This document shows positions 10,708 to 20,630 of a stretch of DNA of 64,000 nucleotides, in pieces. The translations under genes were made by a program, and so were the position numbers. Within the stretch, counting starts at the first letter, position 1. The number at the start of each line of letters is the position of its first letter. The notes below the pieces were generated by a model that was not told where the DNA came from, made no database searches, and saw nothing but the letters and a program-made list of their open reading frames with translations. The stretch is taken from NCBI GenBank assembly GCA_900169235.1, contig FWCC01000403.1, positions 62,001 to 126,000 on the forward strand, in the 5' to 3' direction. Origin of the DNA: Zarea fungicola (lineage: Eukaryota; Ascomycota; Sordariomycetes; Hypocreales; Cordycipitaceae).

Positions 10708-11389
10708 AATGAAGTTTATGGTCTGTAATGAAGGACTGGCTAAGGAAAAAAGAGTTGCGCGTAGTTTTTACGGTAACTAGCAATGCCAGGGAATGGGCTA
10801 GATTTATACATGTCGTGCTGAGTGAGAACACAATGTGGGTTCGCATATAGTATTTATTATTAGCATATCTAGAGTGTAGGAGATACGCATGCGCTACTCA
10901 TCCAGTAAGCCGAGGCTCGTTTTTCTTCCTCATTTCAGGAAACTCGTACTAATTGATAGTCGGCAGGGCGTCAGTGCAAACACGATCCATAAAAGCCGAG
11001 ATTGACACAGCCGCCTGCCCACAAATGGCCGGGATATCCGTCTCCGGTTGCGTCTCACAAGGGAACTCGAGAAGTCAGCAAGTGCAGCCCAAGTTTGTAC
11101 ATATTCTTCAGATTGCGAGGTGCGAAAACGAGGGACCTGCGACCTCCCGTACCCTCCGCAGCTAGAGTACTAGCGCAGGCGTGTCGACCACTTTGAGAAC
11201 ACTCTTTCACGACATTTCCATGGTCATTTTACTATATTTGACGCGATGCACTAATCCCTGTATTCATTATTCACACACACTGGTGTGTGCGCACATCCCA
11301 GTGTCTTGCCCTATCATTCAGATTCGAGCTCACCTTGGCTGTAAATCGGCCTAAATCGAAAGATCCCTCAAACATGATGGAAAAGAGTC
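10708..11389. other. Intergenic
   Basis: Promoter side of the secreted-protein gene, then sequence leading into the helicase relic. The reading frame of the helicase relic may continue down to about 11300 but is unreadable. Confidence 0.4.
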
Positions 11390-11748
11390 TCTTATGCGTT
11401 GCGTACCGTGATTGCGTATAGGACAAAGGGGGAAGTTGGTACCGGAACAGTCACGTTTTTATGACAGGGAAAATGGGGATGTAGTTTGTGCCAGGGAATT
11501 TGAGGCCGTCATATCCTTCGACTTCCACCATAATCGCTGCTGACATGCCCTTGGTGGGATCTTGATTTTCATTCTAGACGACATCCCTCACCATTCCAAT
11601 AGACCCGTTCACCAAGCCATTCTCAACCCATACATTGTTTGTGAGCATAAACTTCGTCTTTAAACAAATGCAAAGCTGAGGGGCCAATCCAACTGCCTCA
11701 TCATCATTTGCCCCCTCCACGCCTCGGCCGGTATGCGTAGACTTGACG
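11390..11748 (-). pseudogene. PIF1/Helitron-type helicase relic
   Basis: The reverse strand reads HTGRGVEGANDDEAVGL, KFMLTNNVWVENGLVNGSIG and MVRDVV, which match the C-terminal part of fungal PIF1-like helicases (the MLTxNLWxxxGLVNGxxGTV block) carried by Helitrons and by host PIF1 paralogues. Stops follow (TAG after MVRDVV, TGA after FPVIKT). Farther on a frame change is needed to reach YAITVRNA-stop, a decayed copy of the YAITVHKxQG motif. Only the last quarter of a helicase is present. The upstream end is cut at about 11750, where an unrelated relic begins on the other strand. Confidence 0.6.
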
Positions 11749-11751
11749 CAC

Positions 11752-12545
11752 GCTCGCCAGACACATGGATACATAGAAACCCAAAGGACAAGATTAAGAG
11801 CGTAAATTGGTTGAAAGATTCGGACATGCTCCCAAGCATGGTACCAGAAGCCCGCATCTTTACCTGCGATTAGCCAGCTAGCATGCTTCAACTGCCCATA
11901 CCAACAACACTAGAGCAGTCTGCTCAGTTTTTACTTGGCTGTATTGAAAACCACTCGAAGCAAAATAAACAGGCGGGGATGGAGCGGCCGATCTTACTGA
12001 TCCCTTCGTGCCTTGGGGGCATTGTCTTGCTTAAAGCACTCCAGATTGATCGGGGTCGAGGGCAGCATGACGGGCATGAGGGTGGCTGCTTGACCCTTGT
12101 AACCGCTACGCGTGGCATCATCTTTCTTGCTACACCATTTCGAGGAACTGCATTCAATGACATGCCAGTTATAACATTGAAGATCTGGGCCGCGTTAAAT
12201 GATAAGACCGTGCCCACCTTGATTAACGATACGAGGGAGCCACCGTCTGATCTCGACGAGCTTGTCACCGAATTTATTACTCTGCACAAAGACACTTACC
12301 ATGTGTTTACCTTCTGGGAAGCTTATGAGACAAGCTTACTGGCTAAAGTCTACCTAGGCTGGCTATTCTCAAAATGGGCATACCTGGCCTGCTATCCTAG
12401 CCGCCCTGTTTGCGGCTTTTCTCCTAGACTCACTGTCGCCTTGGCTTTTATCCCTTTGGATTCTCTGGCGATGGGGATTTAGCGTCTACAGGCCGAAATT
12501 GGTAAGCATACAGGCTCGTCTGCAATGTTTTTTTCTTTTGCAGCA
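11752..12545 (+). pseudogene. Relic of an NLR-type protein: SERAC1-like alpha/beta hydrolase domain
   Basis: The frame shows DTWIHRNPK and DMLPSMVPEARIF, then TAG at 11868-11870, then ATG 11883 and 199 open codons with LGGIVLLKAL and RGIIFLATPFRGTAF. These are hallmarks of the SERAC1/DUF676-like hydrolase domain at the N-terminus of many fungal NACHT/TPR NLR-like proteins. The usual GHSLGG nucleophile motif reads PSCLGG, so the Ser is lost. Near 12370 the reading continues in another frame (AALFAAFLLDSLSPW, then WILWRWGFSVYRPKL), the expected hydrophobic region. A GTAAGC donor near 12502 and a TTTTGCAG acceptor follow. A stop, a frameshift and a missing nucleophile make this a dead copy. Confidence 0.6.
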
Positions 12546-13100
12546 AAGGAGATAGGATCTGGCAAATATGGCGCAGAAAGAATAGCCTCTGAAGTAATTG
12601 CCCCGCTGGTGTCGGAATCTTGTAGCCGTTGGTGTTTGGGCTGCTGCTCTTGTCAATAGCTTTAACCTTTCTTTAGATAATTTCCTCTTTGATAGATGAG
12701 ACCTTATATTGCTGAGAATTATTGTTACCTTATGACGCTTAGATAATTTATGGATGATTGCTTCATCTCTGGGCGTTTGTAGAATCATATAGCTGGTTGG
12801 GGCTGTTCTTCGTCCCTGCACTTAAAGAAGTCCTTGTGTGCCAGCACCCACCACTGCGTAGCAGGTGCTTCCCTATCCGCGGATTAAAGTCTGCAACTCG
12901 GCATCAGGGCCCAAAATAATAATGGTTGGTGTGGGTGCACCCCACGCCAACTATCTGCCGCCCCATCTGCCAGACGGGGTGTAAATACCTCTTCCAACGT
13001 CGACAAACCTACACTCTCGCTACATAAAACCCTATTCCAGGTCACTGTCGTGTCTTCAGCCTAGAAACGCACGTAGACAGCATTGGCTCTGATCGACATC
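12546..13100. other. Intergenic, promoter of the Zn2Cys6 gene
   Basis: No gene seen. Contains a palindromic CCGCGG site (12875-12884) and a GTGGGTGCACCCCAC near-palindrome around 12931-12945. Confidence 0.45.
12875..12884. promoter_or_regulatory. ATCCGCGGAT palindrome
   Basis: A perfect 10-bp palindrome 217 bp upstream of the start codon of the Zn2Cys6 factor at 13101. It contains a CCG/CGG pair, the half-site class bound by this protein family, so autoregulation is possible but unproven. Confidence 0.3.
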
Positions 13101-15329
13101 ATGTCAGCGCGGCGAAGCCACATCAGACGCCAAAACCGCGTCAAGACATTCACTGGGTGCTGGACCTGCCGCTCACGCAGGGTCAAATGCGATGAAAGCA
13201 AGCCCATCTGCCTCCAGTGCCAGTCAAGGCAGTTCCCATGCGAGGGCTATGGTGTTCGGCTGCAGTGGATGGCTGAACAAGGCATATTGGGTGACTCACA
13301 GTCCCCACAGGGGCCTCCAAGCCGTTTACATAGAAGCTGGATTGCATCTGGTGGGCACTTTCCTGACTAATATGACAATTCTTGATTCGATATTCGTTCA
13401 TGGACTGATTCTGCCCACTTAGACAGGGAACAGGCCCCGTTGCAGTCTAGTGAGCTTGATCACATACTCCGCTCCATTGAAGACGTCTCATCTGCTCGCA
13501 ATCTCGGGTCTGACACACATGGAGACCCATTTTTTCTTCATAATTTTGGTGTTTTCAGCGCCTCCTCCCAGGTTCATGATTCGATTGAAGTTGCCGACGC
13601 CTCAAATGGCTTTGTTCTGGATGCGCAGGGTCTGGATCCTGGCTGTGGTCACCCTGATGTTGAGCTGGAGCCTCTCTGCGAAACTGATGGTATTGCCAAC
13701 TCTCTGCCCTATCATTTAGACCATACTTACATAGTTGCTGGCCTCTCTGGCAGCGACACAAACATCGATGCAAATATTGAGTCCAGTGTTGAGTCATCTC
13801 AGTCACTCGAGTGTCTCTCACTGGCAGACAATACTGGTAACACTCCCAATGGTCCTCCGACTCATAATAGCTACTCAAGTGACCTGGATACTTTGCCACC
13901 TCGCCTTCAATGGCAAGAAGACAGTGGCACCATTGTGCGCAATCCCAGTCCCAAGTATATGCCAGACCTGGAACGATTCTTGATCCACCACTATAGCAAC
14001 CGGGTTGTCCATCTGTTCTGTGTCATTGACAATAAGAAGAGTCCATGGAAAACGATACATCTGCCTCGAGTTCTACAAAGCGCCGGCGAGCTGTGCGTTT
14101 ACGGCTCAACCCCGACAATACGAATGGCCTTGCGGAGCGCTTTGCTGTCAGTGAGCGCATTCTATCTTGCCAACGACAGCAGGTCGCGACATCGAATAGA
14201 CGACGCAACTAGGTGGGTCACTGAAGCGACAAGACTCCGAGGCAGAACGCTCAAACTCCTTCAAGAATCAGTGGACGAAGGCTTCTGTCATCAACAGTCA
14301 GTCAAGTACAAAGATATTCTCGCGACTATGTTGTCCATGATTACCATTAATGTAAGAGACTCTCCATCTTCTGTTCGTCCAAGTCTAACTAAGCCCAAGG
14401 TAATGTCGGGAGACACTGGAACCTGCAAAATCCATCTGGATGGCGCGCACCAGTTCATGAATCATGCCAGAATTTGGAAATCAAAGTTCTCACCCAAGGC
14501 TCGCTCACTGCACCAAATTTACGTCTACTTGCGTGTCATCTATGAAAGTACCGCGATCCGCGTCCTCGGCCAAGACGCACCTGTCATGGATCTACTGCAG
14601 CCTCACGTGCAACAACTGCCTGCGAGCGTGGGGGATAGTGTCAACGATCGAGTAGGCGGCATGCCCTTCGATCCAGAGCGATGCAACCTCCCGGAAGCGT
14701 CCATGTCCGCATATGAGTGTATATACGGCGTGCCGCGGGGGTTACTCATTTTGTTGGCGAGGACCATAGACCTCATAGACAAAGTCACAGCAGCCCGAGA
14801 AAGTGTCGGCATCGCATTCATCCCAGGCCATCTGGTTGGTGCATGTGACAGTCTAGAGAAGTCCATCATGGACTGGCCAGTGAAGACGGAACTGCGGAAA
14901 GCCCTGGTCCAACGGCGTGGTATAAGCTCCGAAATCATCTACAAATCCAGCGTTTCCTTTCACAGTGCGCTCATCATATACTTTGCGCAGAATATACGGC
15001 TTCTAGGACATCGCTATTTGCAACCGTATGTGCAAACCGTGATAGAAAATATTGAGGAGATTGAACAGATGAAGGCCGGAACACGCATCTTGGCAGCACC
15101 ACTCCATTGGCCAGCCTTTATTGCTGCTAGTGAGGTTACTGATGAGCAGCTTCAGCATCGTTTCAGGAAATGGTACGATCAAGTAGGTTTCTATGAGATT
15201 GCTGCAGTTCGGTCAGGTATTGAAGTTTTGCAGGAGGTCTGGAAAGCGAATGCACTGCCAGAGAACTCAATGGCAAGTCGCTGGCGAACTGTTGTCAAAC
15301 AGACAGGAACAATGTTGATGCTCAGCTAA
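13101..15329 (+). CDS. Zn(II)2Cys6 fungal transcription factor
   Basis: Predicted 702 aa from exons 13101-13350, 13423-14351 and 14400-15329. The zinc cluster has Cys at residues 20, 23, 30, 37, 40 and 47 (CWTCRSRRVKC ... CLQCQSRQFPC), a binuclear cluster binding CGG-type half-sites. The C-terminal half resembles the fungal-specific TF domain (PF11951 type). Intron 1 (72 nt) has a CTGAT branch. Intron 2 (48 nt, GTAAGA...CTAAC...AAG) is in frame without a stop and easily missed; removing it restores INVMSGDTGT, a typical family segment. The ATG at 13101 is chosen because the open frame upstream has no ATG. The dehydrogenase and aminotransferase genes that follow are candidate targets. Confidence 0.85.
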
Positions 15330-16135
15330 TGCATTCCTTTGGCTGAAACTGCAATATAATGAGTTGTGACACAAACCCTGCGATAATCCCAAGAAATATA
15401 TACACATATAGTCTCGGCTTTCCATGAAGCTGATGGTAAATTTGCGTATGCAACAGCTTCAGGCAAGTCAATCAGCATGGAAAATGACTCCAACCAGTAG
15501 CGTATACCTTTGTCAGTTTTGTCCAACAGATACAAGCGGCTGAGATCCCAGTTGTATCACGATGCCACTTAAAGAAAGAGTAAGCGAAGGGTCCACACCA
15601 CCCCCCCTCTCTCCACTCCCCCTACATCGCCAGCAGTTTCCTATTCCCTTTTCTTTATGGGTCCGCTATCACTGGAAGAGATTTTCTTGGGAAAACCTTG
15701 GCCAGGACTGCCTGCCCAGTAGTTAGGCGTCTGGTAGGATCCACGCGTCCTCACGTCTGGTCTTAGCCGTAGTCTCCGCAATACCCATCTGTCTACAGTG
15801 GAAGTAGTAAGCGGAAAGGTATTGGATAGCGAGCGAATTGCCTTGCCTCTTCGTGAAGCGTGATAGACACCATTGAGTTCAGGCCTGGAAGATGTTGCGA
15901 TGTAGAGTTGTCTTCCGAAAACTTGTTTATTAAAGACCGACCCGGCAAGCAGTTGTATGTATGACTAACGCCTACGACCTATTCGGATTACTCTTATCCA
16001 TGTGCTTCTGTCATCCTATTTCCACGAGTGCAAGTGACGGGTATAATAAGCCAATGATTGAAAGTCCGGACGTTCCTCTCAAACCTACTCATTATACTTA
16101 CTGCCTATTCGTTCAATTCCTTGCCAGGGCATATA
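15330..16135. other. Intergenic, dehydrogenase promoter
   Basis: No gene seen. A pyrimidine-rich C/CT block at 15598-15650 is a common fungal promoter feature. A TCCGGA palindrome lies near 16068. Confidence 0.45.
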
Positions 16136-17469
16136 ATGTGGATTATCACAGGTGCCCCGAAGACAGCGGCAGTGGTTGCCTCGCCGCCTCTCACCGTCGC
16201 CGACATCCAGAAAATTGCTCAAGACAAACTTCCAAAGCATGTCTACAACTATTATGCATCAGGTTCTGACAACGAAGAAACTTTGTTACGTAATATTACA
16301 GCTTTTCAAAGGTATAATGTAATAATCTTCAGGCAATCGAACAGAACTAATTGGGATGTTCGATAGGTTATGCATTCGACCCAGGGTCCTGGTCGATGTT
16401 TCTCAAGTAAATACCACAGCGCAGTTATTTGGATGGACGTCACCCATTCCTATAGGCATCGCTCCTAGCGCTATGCAGAAACTGGCGAGCGTTGAAGGGG
16501 AACTCGACACGGCTAGAGCTGCTGCAGGAATGGGTTTGAACATGTCGTTGTCCTCACAATCAACGACGTCTCTAGAGGATGTCATGCAAGTGGCAAAAAA
16601 AACTCCGGGTCCGCCAGGAGCTGCTTCCTGTCTGTGGATCCAGTTATACCAGTACGGAGATGCACAAAAGAGTATCAAACTTATCCGCCGCGCTGAAGGT
16701 TAGTTTCCATAAAAGTCCAAGTCACAGGGAAGAAGTGCTAACCGGATCCTCATCAGCCGCCGGTTACCAGGTCTTGGTACTCACAGTCGACACTCCCGTG
16801 TTAGGAAACCGTCTAGCGGAAAGGAGGACAGCCGTCGTTCTGCCAACCGGCTTAGGTCTACCTAATTTGGAGGAGCCTTTTCAATCAGCAAAGCCCGAAG
16901 CCAGTCTTAACCGACAGCTGATGAACGCCGAATCGGCGGCAGAAGCAAAAGCTTTGCTAGCTACTCATGGTTCGCGTATGCATAGCTCAACATTAACATG
17001 GTCCAAAAGCATCAAATTTCTCCGTGAAGTGACGGATTTGAAGATCATCCTGAAGGGTATAATGACAGCTGAAGATGCAGCTCGTGCGGTCGAACATGGT
17101 GTAGACGGGATCATCGTGTCAAATCATGGTGGACGACAGCTTAATGGCACGTGCGCAACCATCGAGGCATTGCCTGAGATTGTGACCGCCGTCAACGGCA
17201 GGATTCCTGTAATTCTAGACGGAGGAGTGCGGACAGGAGCTGACGTGTTCAAGGCGTTGGCTCTGGGGGCTGACTTCGTTTTAGTCGGTAGGCCAGTGCT
17301 TTGGGGCTTGGCCTACAAAGGTCGGAAGGGTGTTGAGGCGGTAATGCATATACTTGAACGTGAGCTTAGCCGAACGATGGCACTAGCAGGAGTGACTAAT
17401 GTGAAGGAGATAACGAGAGAGAGTCTCGGTGTGATAGCTCGAGAAGGGTTTGGTATCGCGAAACTATAA
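16136..17469 (+). CDS. FMN-dependent 2-hydroxyacid dehydrogenase/oxidase
   Basis: Predicted 406 aa from exons 16136-16311, 16367-16698 and 16757-17469; both introns (55 and 58 nt) have GT-AG ends and CTAA(C/T) branch sites. Family blocks in order: YNYYASGSDNEETL (FMN side), RIRPRVLVDVS-like CIRPRVLVDVS, PIGIAPSAMQKLA, a WIQLYQYGD block, LTVDTP, then SNHGGRQ with the catalytic His-Gly-Gly-Arg, and LDGGVRTGADVFKALALGA for phosphate binding. This is the glycolate oxidase/lactate dehydrogenase/mandelate dehydrogenase family, which oxidises L-2-hydroxyacids to 2-oxoacids. No cytochrome b5 domain is present, unlike yeast Cyb2. The usual QLDG after the SNHGGRQ motif reads QLNG here. The substrate is unknown; an aromatic lactate would suit the neighbouring aminotransferase. 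Confidence 0.88.
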
Positions 17470-17830
17470 TTTAAAGGCTATTTTATGTTATTACCAAATC
17501 AGTTCAGCAAGGCAGTGTCCGAGAATTACTGTTGTGACTGTTGACCTTTTTGTGAAGCAACATATATATGGACGTCTGATGCCTGCCCTGGATACGAAAA
17601 AGTCAGACCATGACGGTGGCTTTCAATAGCTTAACAAAACACTGATTTGCAATGATACATTGATAGATGAACTACAAAAAAGGAATTGGGTGATTGAGCT
17701 GAATCTGCTTTCATTTTAAATACGCCGCATCAATTTATTACCCTTCATTATTCTATGAGAATATGAAAGCAAATGAATTCAGTGTTGGAGTACCAATATA
17801 CCGAACAATCCAATCGCAATTCTCTGTCAG
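17470..17830. other. Convergent intergenic region
   Basis: Shared 3' flank of two convergent genes, AT-rich, with presumed polyadenylation signals and nothing else seen. Confidence 0.5.
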
Positions 17831-19282
17831 TCAAGACAAATTCAAGCAAAACTCCAAATCAATGCAATGACAAAACTTCTCAACAGCTCCTATCAAAGCC
17901 TCCTGGTCAGCAGTTACATAAGAGAGCCTGAAATAGACCGAGTCGGCTGCCAGAGGCCCTGCAGCAAACCAACTGCCCTGGGCAACAATAACGCCAGCTT
18001 TTTCTGCAGATTCATGAATTCTATCCTCAATCTGTTTGCAGAATTGGCGACGCTCTTCGTCCCCAGGTTGCACTTTTCCCCACGCAGGGTGGCATTTCGC
18101 GTTGAGTCGAATCCACAAGAACATGCCGGCGTTCGGCTGCGACCATTGGCAGATTGACTTGTCCATGAATTTTTCACACGCCGTAATAACAAGGTCCCTT
18201 CGTATCCGGTATGCGGAAGAGAGAGACTTGATCCACGACGAGAACCCGGTCATTCCCCACCGCTCTACCATTAATTCAACAAGCATAGCCTGGGTTGGGC
18301 CGCTCGGGCCCAAGGTGCAGACATCGGCAAACGAGACGTACAGATTGATAACTTGAGAGCATCCAGTGACCCAGCCGGCCCTTAATCCAGGTGCAAGAAT
18401 TTTAGATGCAGAATCCAGACGTAGTACACGGCCGGAACTATCAAGCGACAGGTAGGAGGCTGGTAGTGCGTGGCCTGGCTCGGACTCTAGGGACAACAAA
18501 TAGTAGGGGTCGTCTTCAATAATAAATAGATCGTGTTTACTGGCCACCTCATATATGGCTATTTTACGCCACGTTGGCTGCGTAGTGCCAGTAGGGTTCT
18601 GTCCAGAAGGGATTGTGTATAGGACAAATGGCTTCTTGCCAAGACGGGAATCCCAGTTGGTGAGTACTCTGTCGAGATCACATGGGTCCAGACCATACTC
18701 GTCCATCCGTATGCCCACGGTGGTCAACCCTTGCTTCTTTGCAGCGATCATGGTTCCTGTGTAGGTGAATTGCTCGACCAAGATGCAGTCGCCACGATTG
18801 CAGAACATTCTGAGAGCAATGTCAATCGCAGCCGTTGATCCGCATGACAAGCAGGTGTCCCAATCCTGATAGGACGGGCTATGCGTATCTTGAACGTGGG
18901 ACTTGAAAAATCTTATGAGCCGTGGCTCGCCCGCTGTGAGCCCATAGTTGAGTGCATCGGAAAGGTCAAATGGCCCATGGCCTTTGGCACATGACATTTT
19001 CATACTGTCCGCAACCCGACCAAGCTCAGCCTCCTTGGTTGCATGCATCTTGATAGCCTGCCAGGGATAAAACTGTGGATGTGGTCGTGCCGCGCCAAGA
19101 AGTACAGAGCTTTGGCCATCGAGGTTTTTGGCCGACTCTTTGAGGGGCGAAGCGGACTCACAAAGGCTCTCCAGACTGAACCGGTGCTGCCAGGATTTGG
19201 CAAGTCTGATGTCGCTGCCCATTTTGTGCTCGCTGGAAGCGGTATCAAAGCTCTCCGCGACCTGTGTCGTACTGGGTTGCAT
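17831..19282 (-). CDS. PLP-dependent aromatic-type aminotransferase (ARO8-like)
   Basis: Single exon, 483 aa from the ATG at 19282 (the open frame extends upstream only with a TTG). Fold-type I class I/II aminotransferase features: SCGSTAAID for the PLP phosphate, SGQNPTGT with the substrate-side Asn, IIEDDPYYLL with the PLP-ring Asp, and LDSASKILAPGLRAGW with the Schiff-base Lys near residue 294. Length and motifs resemble fungal ARO8/Aro9 and 2-aminoadipate or kynurenine aminotransferases, which transfer amino groups between aromatic or branched amino acids and 2-oxoglutarate. It lies tail-to-tail with the hydroxyacid dehydrogenase; both can share a 2-oxoacid as product and substrate. Confidence 0.88.
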   Translation of the reverse strand: MQPSTTQVAESFDTASSEHKMGSDIRLAKSWQHRFSLESLCESASPLKESAKNLDGQSSVLLGAARPHPQFYPWQAIKMHATKEAELGRVADSMKMSCAKGHGPFDLSDALNYGLTAGEPRLIRFFKSHVQDTHSPSYQDWDTCLSCGSTAAIDIALRMFCNRGDCILVEQFTYTGTMIAAKKQGLTTVGIRMDEYGLDPCDLDRVLTNWDSRLGKKPFVLYTIPSGQNPTGTTQPTWRKIAIYEVASKHDLFIIEDDPYYLLSLESEPGHALPASYLSLDSSGRVLRLDSASKILAPGLRAGWVTGCSQVINLYVSFADVCTLGPSGPTQAMLVELMVERWGMTGFSSWIKSLSSAYRIRRDLVITACEKFMDKSICQWSQPNAGMFLWIRLNAKCHPAWGKVQPGDEERRQFCKQIEDRIHESAEKAGVIVAQGSWFAAGPLAADSVYFRLSYVTADQEALIGAVEKFCHCIDLEFCLNLS

Positions 19283-20630
19283 GTTCGAGGTCAACCTCAA
19301 TCGTGAGAATGTGTATTGGGTAACCAGTCAGTGAACGGGAAGGAGGGCGAATCCAGAGCTGACCCAAACAACACAGAGATAGATGTTAACGATTGGAATG
19401 AACGGCAATATTTCTAAAAGGCATGAGAGAGTCTATGATGTTACAATCATGGTTATATCTGTCTGAGTAGCTCGACAGAAATTGCGCAGCCGCTGGCTCT
19501 CGGGGTGGAGAGCAGCCGAATTTGGCAGTCAACGGCGAATCTCGAGCAAAGTTCTGAAGCAACTGAACCAATCGCTGTTAGCTTCCCGTGTTGTTATTTA
19601 TCCATTCTTCTAGCTACAGCGCATTACTTATCACTTGCACAGGATGAAAGATGTCCGTTTTGGTTAAGGCACTTTTGCTATCGCAGGATATCCAGAGCCA
19701 GTAATCCAAAACAAGCCGTCGCAGGATTAGAACATCGAAGCCACACAGCCATTCAGCGGTGCATACTCTTGGCAAAAGGTTCAACGTTAGCAGTATTTTA
19801 CAATGCTTTTTAACTTTTCAGGTCTGCATTTCACCAGCTTTATATTTAATACACAAGCAAGCCTCTATACATATTTCGCTCTGGCGATGCGAATTATACC
19901 AAGGAACAACCCAATTCCAGATAGTGTAATTCTCCATAGTATCCCGCTTGGTAGCCCGCGAGTACTGCATCAGCATTCTCCTTACCTCCCTTGTTGGAAG
20001 TAACAGAGTGGGAGACATAGTGAGAGCCGCTACACCTAGGACAGCGCCACCAACATTAAGAAACATCTACAGACCGTATCGGTAGTATCATGACGCTTGC
20101 GTATTGCCAGGTTATCTCACGTTGTAAATTCCTGAAACTGTGCCTTGGAAGCAGGAGCTTGGAGCTTGGAGCCTAATAATGTGTATAGTTGAGATACGTA
20201 GCCCCTTCCCTCAGCCCACCCATGCTTTGGATTTTGATCCAAGTAGTACAAAAGTCCACCATCTTTGACTGACTCTATAGGCTTGGAGGGCAACTATGAA
20301 TCCGACATATGTTGAAATTTGCCGTTTTTTTATGAAAATCCGCCATCCCTGTTTGCTGACACTGACACTCCGGATGCATAGATCGGTCAACCGAGCAGTA
20401 CAAGTATACTGCGAATGACGACACTCTGCAAACTTTTGACGCCTTCTTGCGTTAATTGTGAGCCCACGTGCTCGAGCCATCCGCGCTTCTCTTTGGTTGG
20501 ATCTTGAATTGGGACCAGCACTGTGCTCGCGGATCCCAGTGAATTAACAGAATGAGAAGCACGATTCACTTCCGGCCAAGGAAATTCAAGGGCCACCCAA
20601 TACCAGAGAGAAATGTAAAAAAGGTGTTCT
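19283..20630. other. Intergenic, 1.3 kb
   Basis: Promoter of the aminotransferase on the left and the 3' flank of the P-type ATPase on the right. Short open frames on both strands lack any family feature. Confidence 0.45.
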
